DNA of 64,000 nucleotides from Gnetum montanum (GCA_015680685.1 MNCI01004170.1:1467888-1531887), one strand, 5' to 3'; counted from the stretch's first letter, positions 1-12,760 are shown. Notes: generated by a model from the letters alone, not told the origin. Translations and numbers: made by a program.

Positions 1-119
1 CATTAGCAAACAAAACATTAAGCACAAACCACCATTAGCAATAGCTACAGCACCATTGTGTCCTATTGGCATAAAGCATGTTTATTAACAAAAATTAGAA
101 AATCACACTAAAATAAACT

Positions 120-290
120 AAAATGTAGAAGAAAGTGTAAAATATTCAAGAAAAATTTAAATGTACTAATGATGGTGTAAAACAAAAAATGATGTAAAAT
201 AGGAAAAAGTTTTAAAAATCAAAAAGGCGTAAAATAAACAATTTGCAAAAAACAAAAATGTGTAAAACAAAAAAATTAGAAAAATTTAGG
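120..290 (-). repeat. Degenerate GTAAAAC-type tandem repeat in the 3' region of copy 1
   Basis: Short units built around GTAAAACAAAAA recur here in decayed form, downstream of integrase in the element's own orientation. The same unit forms a much cleaner array at 27610-27798 in element D, again followed by the stretch that reads like GGCCATCT...CCTATGACTGA. The shared position shows it is an inherited part of the element and not random low complexity. Confidence 0.6.
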
Positions 291-550
291 AGCCATGTAT
301 GTGATTAGTATGAATAGCCACCTTCCTCATGACTGAGTTGGAAGAAGGAGATCTAAAACATTAAGCATGATTATTCATCCATTGAGGTATTTATTGCACT
401 AGCTCACTTGGGCTCGTAGAAAGGCCTTATATATTGGATGTTGATCAACTGCTTTTTGTTTGGGCTTTCAAGTTTGTATATGATCATGATCCCAAAAGGA
501 AAGATTTCATCAATTATATAAGGTGCCTCTCACAATGTTTGGAATTTGGT

Positions 551-1520
551 TCATTGAGGTGCATGTGTGGGATTCCAATAGAGAACCTTATCTCCCAATT
601 GAAATTTCTCTTTATGTATCCTAAGGTCATGACATTGTTTGTTAAATGCCTTGTGCACTTCATTCAAGGATAGGACTACTAATGGATTTTTCTCTAGTAC
701 ATTTAGGTTGATCAGTCTCTCTTTTTGTACTAGACTTAGGTCAAGGTCCAGGTCATAGGCTGTGGAGAGTGTACGGAGCTTGGATTGAATTAGGAGCATT
801 GAAAGTTTTCCATACACTAGCTCATAGGAAGAGTAGTCAATAGGGAGTTTCCATGTTAAGTGGTAGGCCCAAAGGGCACAATTAAGTTTCCTGCTCTAGT
901 CTCTCCTATATTTGCTAATAGTTCTTATTAGAATCTTTGTGATCTCCCTATTAGTCATCTCTACTTGATTGTTGGCTTGGGGGTGATAAGGTGTTGTTAA
1001 TTTATGTTCAACCCCCAAGCATTGCATGAGTTTTCAAAAAGTAGCACCTATAAAATGGGTTTTGTTGTTAAAAATTAGTGCACATGGCACCCCAAACCTG
1101 TTCACAACATTTTTTTTGTAAAAATTGAGGAGTAGTGAATGATGTATAGTTGATGAAGGCTATTTCTTTTGCCCATTTGGTATAGTAGTCAACAACAATG
1201 ATTATCTATGCCTTCCTGTTGGACATGGGTGTGATGGAACCCATGAAATCTATGCCTCATATGTCAAAGGGTTTTAGTGGTTGAATCCACTATTGAGGAT
1301 CCTCCATACATGTGGTCATCCCGCCATCTCATTGATAATGCTCACAGAATCAAACATATTGGTGGGCATCCCTAAAGACTATGGGCCAATAGTATCTTTC
1401 CATCAATATTTTTATGGCTATGCATCTCCCAGCATAGTGGCCCTCACAAGGATCCTCATGAGCATCCTAGAGAATGTGCATACCAATGAACCAAGCCATC
1501 AATGAACACCTTGTAAAGGT
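551..1520 (-). pseudogene. pol: Integrase remnant (copy 1)
   Basis: Would join element cDNA to the host chromosome. From 1520 downward the minus strand shows an HHCC-like zinc region (HEDPCEGHYAG near 1430-1475, then CEHY), a core with GIDFMGSI containing the first catalytic Asp near 1255, and VVDYYTKWAKE near 1180. At 551-817 a C-terminal part reads LRTLSTAYDLDLDLS, then a QLGDKVLYW-like GDKV motif. Several stops and frame changes interrupt it, including in the zinc region. No chromodomain follows. The order and motifs make the assignment secure; function is lost. Confidence 0.8.
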
Positions 1521-1731
1521 GTCTATTGATTTTCATGAAGTTCTTAGCTTGATGAAGAAATAATTATTTGTTTCTGTAGTCCAAATCTTGTGGCATTTCC
1601 TGAGTGAGAAAAGTGAGGATGCCATCATACCATTTTGGTTCTGTAGGCACTTGTTTATCTATTACTCCAAAAAAGAGGAGTTCATCAAAAAATAGGTTAG
1701 AGAGTGGGCTCTCCTCCTCTTTGCTATCCCA

Positions 1732-2090
1732 TCATAACCGAGACAAGTGGTCAATGATCACATTCTCAATTCTCTTTTGATCTACCATTGTAAGATCAAA
1801 TTTCTGCAAGATCACTAGCCACTGTATGACATGGGGTCTCACCATTGGCTTATTCATGAGGAAGCAGACGAGACTATGATTAGTGTGCACAAACACTTTA
1901 TATCCAAGCACATAGTGCTTGAACTTTTCTAGAGCATACATCACCACCATCAGTTCTTTCTCTATGGTGGTGTAATTCAACTGTGCATCCATAATGCTTC
2001 AACTTATGTAGTATGTAATATGCATGTTTCTTATCATCTAATTGCATAAGAATGGCTCCCAAGGCATAATTAGATTCATCTATCATGATA
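1732..2090 (-). pseudogene. pol: RNase H domain remnant (copy 1)
   Basis: Would degrade the RNA strand of the RNA-DNA hybrid during reverse transcription. The minus strand reads NYALGAILMQ (the usual start of a Ty3 RNase H), then after a frame shift near 1990 TTIEKELMVVMYALEKFKHYVLG, VHTNHSLVCFLMNKP and finally IIDHLSRL, the normal C-terminal end. The conserved KEL and TNH segments are present. One frameshift splits the domain; it directly follows RT and precedes integrase. Confidence 0.85.
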
Positions 2091-2129
2091 TGAAATGGTC
2101 TAGACCAATTAAGTGCTCATAGAATTGGA

Positions 2130-2880
2130 GTATCTATGAGCTTCTACTTGAGGATTTAAAATGCATTTTTGCATTTCTTGGTCCAAATGAAGGTAGCATC
2201 TTTCTTTGTTAGCTCAAGAAATAGTTTTGTGATCTTAGAAAAATTCTCTATAAGTTGTCAATAGTAGCCAGTGTGTCCAAGGAATGACCACACATCTTTG
2301 ATGATTTTTGGTTTGCAAGTGAATCCTTGGATGACCCTTAGCTTTTTGAGGTCTACCTTGATCCCTTCTTGTGAAATTCTGTGCTCCAATATAATGCCTT
2401 CTTAGACCATGAGATGGATCTTTTCCTAAATGAGCCATAAATTTATTTCCTTACATCTTTTGAGTACTTGCTCAAGGTGATCCAAGGCTTGCTTGAATGT
2501 GGCATCATAAGTGGAGAAGTCCTCCATAAAGACTTCCACTCAACTATCGATTTGCTACCAAAAGATGTTTAAGACCAACATTGAAATGTAGTAGGAGCAT
2601 TGCATAGACCAAAAGGCATTGGGGCTCATGAATGTTGTTTTGGCTTGATCCTTTGGCATAATATGGATTTGGTTATAGCCACTATAACCATCTAGAAAAC
2701 TATAATAGTAATGCCCAGATATGGTGTCCAACACCTGATCAACAAATAATAATGAAAAATGATCGTTGAATGTTGCCATGTTTAACAACCTAAAATGAAT
2801 ACAAACCCATCGTTTTCCACCTCTTTTTGGTACTATCATGAGTGGGATGACACACTTGCTATCTGAAATGGGGTAAATGG
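2130..2880 (-). pseudogene. pol: Reverse transcriptase remnant (copy 1)
   Basis: The minus strand carries IVPKRGGKRWVCIHFRLLN near 2790-2835, then SFLDGYSGYNQ near 2670-2705, in which the Asp is the first catalytic residue. KDQAKTTF follows. The segment at 2235-2438 is the decayed thumb/connection part, read in several frames. I did not find an intact YxDD motif. The FLDGYSGYNQ wording, in place of the IDL.SGYHQ of chromoviruses, supports the Athila/Tat-like placement. The equivalent segment in copy 2 lies near 8925-9113. Confidence 0.85.
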
Positions 2881-3199
2881 ACCCTGCCTAAAGGAGTTTC
2901 TTAATCTCATCTTTGATAATTTTCTTCAATTTTGGATTCAACCATCATTGTGGTTGCCTCCTTAGCTTCATAGATAGATTAATGTAAATGTAGTGTTGGC
3001 ATATCCATGGATCAATTCTAGTGAATTTAGGATATGACCAAGCAAATATTGTTGGCCATCTATTGACCACTTTCAATAGTTTTACTTTCTACTCGAGAGA
3101 AAGTTTGGCATTAAGTATGACAAGCTTGCTATTTTTTGAGAATGCATATTTTAGGTTGGTATGTAGAGTTTTCAACTCTAAGGGTTCTTGTTTGAAATC

Positions 3200-3900
3200 C
3201 TTAGGGATACTCTTCCCAATTGGCATTAGTGTTTTCATTATTAGAGAGTTGATGATGAACTTGATCTATTTTAAACATGCCTATGACATGAGCATATGTC
3301 AATCTGTTAGTAGGTTCCATGCATATTGTGCTATTGTTAAAATTAGTGGCCAGCCACTGGTTATCCTTTTGTTTTATGGCTACTATGTATAGATACCTTT
3401 GAATATCTGCTTCATGTGCACCTTGCCTACATGAGGAAATAGATGCCCATTTCATGGACTAGAGTTTCTGCATGTAATTGCACCCTATATTATTGTATGT
3501 GATGCATGGAACTCATTTCTTCTCAATTTTTATAAATTTATTTTTCATAGATATTTCTAGGGAAAGATATTCGATGCCCATTGTTACATCAACAGTGATT
3601 AGCTAAGCCCTTCCTATAATGATTGAAAATTCCCCTTTGTAGTTCTCAACCTTGATTACTAGGAAATTGGCAAGATAAGACCACCCATAGATGGTGGTCA
3701 CAATGTCTTTGACTAGTCCTAATGAAACAATAATAGACTAGTTTGCCAATTCCAATTGGATATTGCTCTTATTAAGAGGTGGTAGGTTCTAGGCAGTATA
3801 CATCTCATGAGAAATCAAGTTTACACTAGAACTTGAATCAAGAAGAGGTTTACATAGTTTGTTCCAACAATTTGCAAATAGATGAGTGAGCTAATTTCCA
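3200..3900 (-). pseudogene. pol: Retropepsin (protease) remnant and PR-RT linker (copy 1)
   Basis: Aspartic protease that would cleave the polyprotein. The minus strand shows a DSSS active-site region near 3830, where the homologous site in element D is DSGS, then VNLISHEMYTA, SLGLVKDIVTTIYGWSYLA and an IIIGRA segment near 3600. It reads parallel to the better-preserved protease at 28104-28649. The active-site Gly appears replaced by Ser, which would abolish activity. The portion below 3455 matches the PR-RT linker (RYLYIVAIKQKDNQW). Confidence 0.75.
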
Positions 3901-6495
3901 AGATTAGCTAATTTCCTGGGAAGGTTGCTAGCTTGGATCCAATCAAATACAACATGAGTGAGCATAATAGTATGGATGTTAGATGGCATTTTGTTTGAAG
4001 AGTTCCTGATGGAATGGTTTGTAGAGGATGAGGTAGGAGTAGGATGACTAGTTTTTTGAGTTTATGAGGGCTTGGTAGGGTTGTTGGATTAGAAGAATGG
4101 TCTTTTACAAGCATGAGATTTTGAACCACTCAGTTGATGAACTAGTTGTAGATTGATAGCCCTAGTAGTGTTGTGTTGCTACAGCTTGGTTGGAAGTTCA
4201 CCTTGCATGGATGGAGTAGGTGGTAGTTGCATTGAGGATGGAGGAATAAGTGTAGGAGTAGATGGAGGATAAGGATAGAATGTGATATCCCTTCTAGAAT
4301 ATGAAGAATGAGTTCTATAGTATTTGGGAGGGTAGTAGTGATGTTGGAAATGAGAAACATGACTCAAAGAGTCACATGGAGATAGGGGTTGCTAAATGTA
4401 ATACCCATAAGGATTTGATTGTCTATAAGGATATTGCTACCTTGGTGGTGAAATCCCCCACAACTATGGTTGATGCCACTATTGATACTAATCATACATT
4501 TGTAGTGTAGTTCCACTTGGATAATACTATTATTGTTGATGAAACTACTTAGGATTGCCTTGAGGATAAGGCAATCTTCTGGGTGTTTGTCTATTTGCTA
4601 GTCATGGATTTAAAGCATACACTGTAGACTCCTATAGGTGTGACACGATGGGGCAACATCCCTTAGGATGTTTATATTAGCAAATGTCACATCCATCATC
4701 ATCATCAAATTTAGTTTCTGCAACTTTCTCTATTGCAAAAATCTTGTCCTTATCCTATTGATTAGCACGTTTAGCTTCCTTTTGCCTCCTACGATCACCA
4801 TCACTACTTTGTTCTTTGAATTCTTCAACAATTTTTAGAATAGCTTGAAATATGCTATCCATAGAGTCTCATGAATGATCTACCTTAGCTAAAATTTTAG
4901 AGGTAAATTTTTGGATTGGCAAGGTTTTCTAGTTCACCATCTCATCAAGTGATGATTCCTCCTCACTATCACAAAATCAAACCTCCCTCTTGCAAATGGA
5001 AGCATCTCAGTTATATTCTTCTACACTTTCGTGTTTCTTCAAATCTTCTTCTTCTTTTGCTACCTGCTCAATCAACCTTTGGATATGATGGGCTCTTAAC
5101 TTTGACAATCACCCTTGGGCATAGACTCCAAGAGTTCTTCTCATTTCTGATCAGAGTCCATCTATGATATGGTGAAGTTTCTCTTGTTGAGAATAACCAT
5201 GGCCAAGATATCTATGCAATAAGAAATAATATTTGTCCATGGTAGCATCCAAGGACTCATGTGTTCCTTGCTTCCATCCTTGGATTTTCCTCCTCAAGTT
5301 GGACACTCGGGAGTACGTTTGATATTTGTCATTGAATAGTTCAAGAATTATACTCCACCTATGGATTGATTCTAGCTCCAAGGACCAGTCCCAACTTTCT
5401 ACTTCTTTAATGAGTGTCCTAGGAAACAAATTAAGCTTTTTCCAGTCATTTTCTATATTTTTCAAGGCATAAGCATCATGAAAAGCCTGAAGATGATTCT
5501 CCAAATTTGAGTTATATCCCCCTTTGAATTTGGAATATTGTTCATGTCTAGTCTCTTGATTCGAATATCCTTTACATGCCTTGTAGGAATTCTCACCACC
5601 TCTGTGATGTTTAGCATGCTTTAGGTAGTGAGCAAAGCTCATCATAGCCATGATCTTGGTGCCTATGATGCCCTCTACTACCCCTTTGTTCATGGTGATG
5701 GGCCTCTCTTGAATGCCTGTGGCCCAGATCATAACTTGCCCAATGGTCCCTATGATCATCTCGATCCTGTCGATCACCTCCATCATGATTGCACCCTCTG
5801 TAGTTGCATTTAGAGTAAGAAGAGGAAGAAGAAGAAGATGAAGGTGAAGAGGAAGGAGGACTAGCATTGTCATAGTGCCTACCAACCCCTCTTTAGTGAT
5901 CACGACCATGATCATGATCATGCTACTTATTCACATCCTTGCCATGACTCTCTTCCTTGGATCCCCCTTTGTCATGGGGTCCATTCTTGCCAAAACAAGG
6001 ATTATGGATCATGAACTATAAGTTCTAGTTTTGACCTCCTTCACTAAAGTTAAAGAGAGGAGTCTCTCTAAATGGAAAACTCCAAGAGAAAGGTTCTCCA
6101 CCATCTTTTTGGTACATCAAGAATTGAGAATCATTGGACCACCTCCCCTTTGTAGATTCATAACATTGCTCTAGCTATTGATCCCTCAAGTGTTATGCAT
6201 AAGAAGGATGATAATCCCTGACATCACTTTCTTGTACAACATATTTAGCATGAAGCCCCTAGATGCCCAACTACATAAGATTTTGGTGGAGCATCATAGA
6301 AATGGATCGATCGGGTGATAACACAATGTTGTCCTCCATGTATTACCACCATAGTAGTTCATCCTGATGTAGGACAAAGGTGAAATTGGGTACATATTCA
6401 TTAGGATGAGCATATATCACTTTGTATTGCTAGGGCACCTACCGATTTACTTTGTCAGACTTGGATGGAGAACCACTCTTGTGAGAAGAAGACGT
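3900..6495 (-). pseudogene. gag: Gag remnant with proline-rich C-terminal linker (copy 1)
   Basis: Structural capsid protein. It begins near 6495, where the expected ATG reads ACG. The first block (VPQQYKVIYAHPNEYVPNF) matches the N-terminal block of the element D Gag. A serine/histidine-rich spacer follows, then the capsid block at 5151-5560 (HLQAFHDAYALKNIENDWKK, SRVSNLRRKIQGWKQG, LLHRYLGHGYSQQ). A shortened zinc knuckle lies at 4656-4691. Extra bases, including a G run near 5520, shift the frame. From 4650 to 3900 the coding strand is proline-rich. The match to 29142-31156 is co-linear. Confidence 0.8.
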
Positions 6496-6637
6496 CTTGT
6501 ATTAGAAGACAAAAAATGTAATGTGCTTTCTTATAGTTGTTGTAGTTATTTTGATGTATTATATGACTTTAGGATTCTTTCCAATAATCTTGAATAATTT
6601 TTCACTAAATCCTAGACAATGCATGCAACAAACTAAA

Positions 6638-6657
6638 GGTCCTCGCAATGACACCAA
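6638..6657 (-). other. Primer-binding site of copy 1 (tRNA-Asp-like)
   Basis: Directly after the LTR end the minus strand reads TTGGTGTCATTGCGAGGACC. This resembles a decayed complement of the 3' end of plant tRNA-Asp, the primer type known for Athila-like elements. The primer identity is inferred from similarity. Confidence 0.55.
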
Positions 6658-7558
6658 TGATGAGCGGTGAGTATACCCTACACCCAACCATATGAATTAC
6701 AAGCACTCATGCCCAATCTAGTAAAATTCTGTAGACCTTCAGTTCCCATGTATATTGGTTCCAAGATATGAAATCTAATCGTGATGATCTTTATTTTCCG
6801 AACTACATTTGTGGAGCTTAGTGTATGTTTAAGTGTATTTGAGGCACATGATTTTTATTATTTTATATTTTACATATATACAATTAACAACAAGTTGGAA
6901 CTCAATTTATGAATCAATTTAACTAATCTAATTGCTAATTAATACTTAACTATCTTGACATAAGCATCTGGTCCCACTTTCCATACACATCCTAAATGCA
7001 TATAACACTATTGGGCTACCAAATGTTAAGTGTTGTTGGGATTACCAAGTGTTGTATGTTATGCTCGAAGTAGTTGTACTTATGTGTTTAATCTAATTAG
7101 CTTAATTAATTAATCAATTGAAACTTAATTTAGCTTAATTGATTACATAATTAATGAAAATAGTAAATGTAGAATTAAATCATTAATCTATTCCAAGTGT
7201 TGTAAGGTTTGATCAAAAGGCTCATCTTTATTACCATTCACATTGGTGTGCTTAGGTACATCAATGCTTGAATAAAGATCTATACACTTTTTGAATCCTA
7301 TTGCAGGCACTTAGAGAAATATTCTAACTCTTAAATGAAAAAACTACAAGAGCTCTACTACAACTATGATATGACCTCTCATAAACTAGTAAGCATGTAT
7401 TTATAGACTTTATTATGGAGCTGTGTTGACAAGGCCTCATAAACCCAACAAACACTATGTCAACGTGGCCTCATCAATGGGGCAACACCATGTCAATGGG
7501 GACTTGTTGATGAGGCTATATGAACAGGGGCCTATTGACATGACACTTTGATGCTTCA
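6658..7558 (-). mobile_element. 5' LTR of copy 1
   Basis: Begins on the plus side with TGATGAG, the same terminal heptamer as the element D LTRs, next to the primer-binding site. Internal text such as CTAATTAGCTTAATT and the CATCTGGTCCCACTTTCCATACAC segment aligns with other LTRs of the superfamily. A TATA box (TATAAATA, minus strand) lies near 7399-7406. Upstream of it, 7420-7550, are repeats of GTTGACA/TGTCAA and GCCTCATCAA. The outer end is placed near 7558 because copy 2 resumes at about 7561. Confidence 0.75.
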
Positions 7559-7984
7559 TGAGATGGAATCCATGAAATTAATTTCTTAAAGATCAAAGGG
7601 TTCATGTGATTGAATCCATTATTATGGATTTTCCAGCCTAGCATTTGTTCCACCATCTCATTGACATCACTCACAAGAGTTCAAAAAGTGATGTGCATTC
7701 CTAAATATCATGGATAAAAAACATCTTCCCATAAGGATTTTGATGGTTGTATTTATTTTTGCATAGTGATCTCCACAAGGCCCTTCATGAGCTTAATTTG
7801 GTGAAGAAAGTGTTTCTTTTGCTCCTTATTCCATTCAGTAGGAACCTCCTACATAAGTAGATATGAGAGAAAGTTTACATGCCATGGTTATTACTACAAC
7901 TATTATTTTTATTTTTGTCTTTGAAAAAAGTATCTCATTAGGAAATTAATTAAAAGAAGACTCTTCATCAACCTTATTGTCCCA

Positions 7985-8350
7985 TCATAATTGAGACATG
8001 TAATTGGACATAGCATCCTTTTTTCCTTTTCTAACAATCATCGTATGATCAAAATTCTACAAAATTACCAACCATTGTATAATACAAGGGCTAACTATTG
8101 GTTTATTCATGAGGAAGTATATTGTACCATGATCTATATGCACAAAAACTAGATATCCAAGCACACAATTCTTGAATATCACTAAGGTGTACACCATAGG
8201 CATAAATTTCTTTTTTATTATGGTGTAGTTCACCTATGCACCTATAATACTTTTTCTTTCATAATAGATATAGTATGGATATTTTTGAACTTCCAATTAT
8301 GTAAGCACCACCCCCAAGGAAAAGTTAGATGCATCTATTATAATATGAAA
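7985..8350 (-). pseudogene. pol: RNase H remnant (copy 2)
   Basis: Nucleotide alignment with copy 1 (1735-2090) is clear: the GTTTATTCATGAGGAAG stretch near 8100-8117 and the segments on either side recur in the same order. The reading frame is broken many times. It lies between the truncated integrase end and the RT remnant, as in copy 1. Confidence 0.65.
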
Positions 8351-8389
8351 TATCCTAAACCAATCAAAAGCTTACATAACTAGAGTCTC

Positions 8390-9200
8390 TACAAGTTTTT
8401 GGTTCAAGAGTTTAAATGTAGGATCATATTCCTTGATCCACTCAAATAGTATATCTTTCTTTGTTAGTTCTACTAGTGGCTTTGTGATTTTAAAGAAATT
8501 CTTAATAAATCCTCTATTATAGCCTATATGTCTACGGAATGATATGATATCTTTTATATTTTATGACCTTTTTGTTATTCTTTGGATCACTCTTATCTTT
8601 TTTGAATTAACTTCTATTACCTTTTATGAAATTCAATACCCAAGAAAAATATCTTCTTGGATCATCATATGGTTTTTTGCTAATTAAGCTTAGGATTTCT
8701 TTCAATGCATCATTTTTTAACATATACTATACATGGCCCAATGCTTGCTCAAAATCAGATCCATAAATGAAAAAGTCATCCTTGAAGACTTCAACAACAT
8801 TAATAATATGTTGTTGAAAGATGATAATGGTAAAGCATTAAAAGGTTGTAGGTGCATTACAAAGGCTAAAGAACATATTCTTGCATGCAAAAGTCCCCCA
8901 AGGACTTGTGAATGTTGTCTTGGCCTAATCTTTTGGGGATATTTGGATTTGATTGTAGCCACTATAGCTATCCAGAAAATTGTAATATCTATGGCCTATA
9001 GTGGTATCCAATACTTGATCCAAAAATGACAATTGAAACTGATCCTTGAATGTTTTCTTGTTTAACAACTGAAAATCTATGTAGATATTCAATTGCATTT
9101 CTTTCCTTGGCATAATAATAAGTGAGTTTAATTACTTACTATTTACAATAGGATAGATGAATCTAGCCTTAAGGAGTATCTCTACCTTATTCTTAATGAC
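8390..9200 (-). pseudogene. pol: Reverse transcriptase remnant (copy 2)
   Basis: At 8925-9113 the minus strand reads YIDFQLLNKKTFKDQF, then YYNFLDSYSGYNQIQISPKD, matching the catalytic motif A region of copy 1 with Gly to Ser after the Asp. Downstream frames are broken. The neighbourhood (RNase H to the left, PR to the right) agrees with a minus-strand pol. Confidence 0.75.
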
Positions 9201-9739
9201 TTATTTAAGTTTGTGATTCAATTTTTTGTATGGCTATATTTTGGGCTAGATGGCAAGGTTTATGTAAATCCTGTGCTAGCATATGCCTAGATTAATGCCT
9301 ATTATTTTATCATATAATCAAGTAAGGACTATTAGCTATTTGTTCATCATCTTTAGTAGCATTTGCATTTAGTCTTTTATGAGCTAGAAATTTACAATGA
9401 CTAGTTTGCCATTTTTAGAAACATGTATTCAAGTAATGCTAGTAATATCTTTAGTTCAAGAGGTTCTAGTTTAGAAATCTATAAAATATCCAACTTTATT
9501 TAGCTTATTTATACTTATTATTTTTGTTTGAAATTAGAGAGGTGATGTCTTAGTTGCTCCATTTCATCCATTTGGTCAATGTAGGTACTTTTTAAGACCT
9601 CTATTGATTCCATGCATATTGTAGATTGAAGCTCTCTTCTAAAGTCACTGATTGGACGCCATCTTGCTTTGTGGTTGATACATATAAGTACCTTTGTACA
9701 TTTACTAGTTTGGCATATGATGAGCATGTTGTAATAGTT

Positions 9740-10180
9740 TTACATTTGATAGCCCATATTTTCTACATGTAGTTGCATACTGTATTATTGTACATGATGC
9801 ATGGAGCTCTCTTCTTATCCATCATTTTATGTTTATTTTTAAGGAAATTTCCAATGATAGGCCTCTGATTTCCATCTTGGAGACAATTATGCTTAGCCAA
9901 GCTCTTTCCATTATGATGGAAAAATCTCTTTTACAATTATCTACATGATTTACTAGGAATTTAGCAAGGTATGACTAACCACTAATGGTGATCATAATGT
10001 CTTCTATTAATCCTATGGAAATGGTGATGGAATGATTTGTAAGATCTAATTTGATATTGCATTTATTTAGTAGTGGTAGGTTCCATGCCTTGTACATCTC
10101 TTAAGAGATCATATTAACCTTAAAACCTGAGTTTATTAGAGCCTTGCATGGTCCATTTTCTATAATCTATAAATAAATCA
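9740..10180 (-). pseudogene. pol: Retropepsin remnant (copy 2)
   Basis: The minus strand reads ALINSGFKVNMIS near 10120-10160, where the active-site Asp of the family has become Asn. Then come EMYKAWNLPLLNKCNIKLDL and SIIMERAWLS near 9895-9925. These align with the protease of element D at 28104-28649, so this is a homologous, inactive domain. Confidence 0.75.
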
Positions 10181-12760
10181 AAGGACTTCTTGGATTAGTT
10201 CTCTTCTTAAGAAGATGTCCTACCTCTATCTAGTTTATAACACATAAGTTAGCATGATAGTTTGTATGTTTAAATTACTTTGGTTTGAAGGTGGATTGGA
10301 TGTTATTTGGGAGGTTGTTTCTATGGAATTTGTAGCCATTGATGCCTATGAAGGTTTGGATGGACTAGTTGGCCTAAAAAATGATAGTTTCCAAGGCTTG
10401 CACTTGGAACCACTTACTTGATCATTCACTTATAAATTCATTGCCTTAGAGACAACTTTTTGTTGAAACTATGAAGAAATTTATCCATGTATTGATGAAG
10501 TAGATGGCAAAGGATTCAACATGTGAGGTTGAAAGTATTACAAAGGATGAGAAGTATAGGCGGAAGAAGATTTAACACGTGGACTGGTAGGCTATGGTAC
10601 TTCAGAGGGTAATAATGGTGAGCATAGGTATGTATAGTGGAGCCATTAGAAGATATAGGTTATTGGACATAATATCCATATGAATTAGGTTTCATGTAGA
10701 GATATTATTACCATAGAGGTGGCATCCCTATGTCCATGGATTTTTTTACTACTAGTAATACTTTTGAGGTTGAGGTGGATTTCTAGTTGAGTAATACTAT
10801 TGTTGGTAATAGGGGTACCTATAGTTATTTTGAGGATAAGACAATGTTTTGGGTATCTACCTTTTGACAAGGTTTGGATGTAAGGCATAAGTCCTAGACT
10901 TTTGAAAATATGACATAACTAGGTAACAATCATTTGGATGTTCATATTGGCAAATACTACAATTATCATCATTAGATTCAGAGTCTTCAACCTTCTTAAC
11001 TGTAGTTGCTTTTTCATTATGTGAATAACAGTCATTTTCTATATTTTTTTCTTTCTTCCATCTTTATCCCTAGCTTTTCCTTACTTTACGTTTTTTCATC
11101 ACGATCTTAAGTGTCATTTGTACCTTTTCATCTATGAAGTCCTACATCTTATGAACCTGAGTTGAAATTTCAATTATATATTTCTAAATTACCAAGATCT
11201 TTCTTTTTACTTCCTGCTCTAATGATGCTCCTTCATCCAACTCATAGTGATGCATCTCCTTATGAATTGAGGGGATTCTATTATACTCCTTTGCATAGAT
11301 ACTCTTCTTTTGCCATTTGGTCAATGAGTCTTTGAATCTAATAGGTTCTCATTTAAAATAATATTCCTTACGTGTAGACCCCAAGAGTTTCCTTCATTTT
11401 ATTACTAAGTCCATCTATGATGTGGTGTAGTTATTTCCTTTGAGAGAAGCCATGATATGGACATTTGTGAAGTAGGGAGTACTACTTGCCTAGGATTGCA
11501 TCAATAGATTCATGATTCCCTTACTTTCATCCTTGGATTTGCTTCCTAAAATTAGATACCTTGGAGTAAATTTGGTACTTTTCATTAAAAACTCTATCAT
11601 GTTACTCCATATCAACTTTTTGATTCTAAGAATTGATATCAACTATTTGCTTCTTTGATAAATATCCTTGGAAAGAGATTTAGCTTCTACCATTTGTTTT
11701 CAAGGTTTTACAAAATATAGACATCATGAAAGGCTTGTAAGTGATGTTGTAGGTTCATATTATAGGCTCCCTCAAATTTTGGAATGTTCTTCATGTCCAA
11801 TCATTTGATCCTACTATTACTCTAATGCTTGGTAGAGATGTGAACTACCTAACAGATGGTTATCATACTTCTTATGGAAAGCAACAGTTCATCTTAAGCA
11901 TCATGGTCCTCATAGTTCTTATAATGACTATGTCTTTCTTGGCGTTGCCTATTATGTTGTCATTCTTATTGGTACCCTTATTTAAGTTCACATGTATTGT
12001 CTCCATGACCATCTTTGCAATGGTCTCTTATGTTATCTTTATCTTGTTTGTGATAATTTTCCATTCTATCTTAACCATGTTTACCCTAGTTGAAGCTTAA
12101 TGATAAGAATGAAAATGATGAAGGAAAAGAACTAGGAGAGTTATGTTAGCTTGCTCTTCTTATATGATCTCTTTGATGCTCTCTTGGTTGTCTATTGGAA
12201 GATCTTAGTCTTGATATTTCCTTTATTCTAGATTCTATTCTCTCCTTGTCTTGAGTACTTATCAAGACTAAACATAGCCATGGATGATTCATGTCATTTC
12301 TACTATTCGATGGATGATTTTGGAATTGAATTTGATAGATGAGTAATCAATATTCTACTTCTTGACTATGATGTTAAGTGAATAGAAGCATCCTTTCATT
12401 TTGAAGCCTCATAGCAACCCTTCATGGATATTTCCTTATGAAGATGAGGCTTTCTGGATTCCTAATTTTTGGAAATTTCATCATCTATTTTATAGTGTGA
12501 AGTTACTACTTTAAGTTCCAATTTCATCAATTCTATCATGAGCATTGATAGAACTCCTTGATTAGATGGCAATATGGTGTTATCCTCTAGGTTGTTCGAT
12601 CACAGTCATTCATCTTAATGAATAATAAAGGTAAAATTTTGATACTAGGGATTTAGATGCTTGTTGATAACTTTTATTTGCTATGGAATCTTATCTCGAC
12701 TCTTTGAAATTCTTTCATGTGTTCCTATCAAATCATCAATAGGTGGGTAATCTATCCTAT
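10180..12760 (-). pseudogene. gag: Gag remnant (copy 2)
   Basis: Highly decayed, but the same landmarks occur in order: the shortened zinc knuckle at 10926-10961 (C-x2-C-x3-H-x3-C, with all four ligands present), a capsid block near 11400-11780 and the N-terminal block near 12560-12760. Capsid nucleotide text such as CATCATGAAAGGCTTGTAAGTGATG near 11720 parallels copy 1 near 5475. No long open frame remains. Confidence 0.65.

Larger units (their letters stand above)
1..7558 (-). mobile_element. Ty3/Gypsy LTR retrotransposon, Athila/Tat-like (copy 1), 3' end outside window
   Basis: Reading the minus strand from 7558 leftward gives LTR, primer-binding site, gag, protease, RT, RNase H and integrase in Ty3 order, then a repeat-rich 3' tail that runs off the window edge. 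The RT has the FLDGYSGYNQ form of motif A and there is no chromodomain, which fits the non-chromovirus (Athila/Tat-like) branch. All domains carry stops or frameshifts. The 5' LTR appears to have inserted into the integrase region of copy 2, whose sequence resumes at about 7561. Domain homology to element D (24654-32535) is clear along gag and PR. The lineage name is inference from motifs. Confidence 0.85.

Noticed and set aside
4179-4367. Histidine/proline-rich frames overlapping each other on the minus strand
   Set aside because: They are alternative frames of the proline-rich Gag-PR linker of copy 1, not separate genes.
5628-5813. Plus-strand open frame in the copy 1 gag region
   Set aside because: It is the antisense shadow of a His/Asp-rich Gag spacer with repetitive codons.
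11825-12100. Hydrophobic 91-codon plus-strand frame as a membrane protein
   Set aside because: It is antisense to the Arg/Asp/His-rich spacer of the copy 2 Gag, which yields hydrophobic residues on the other strand.
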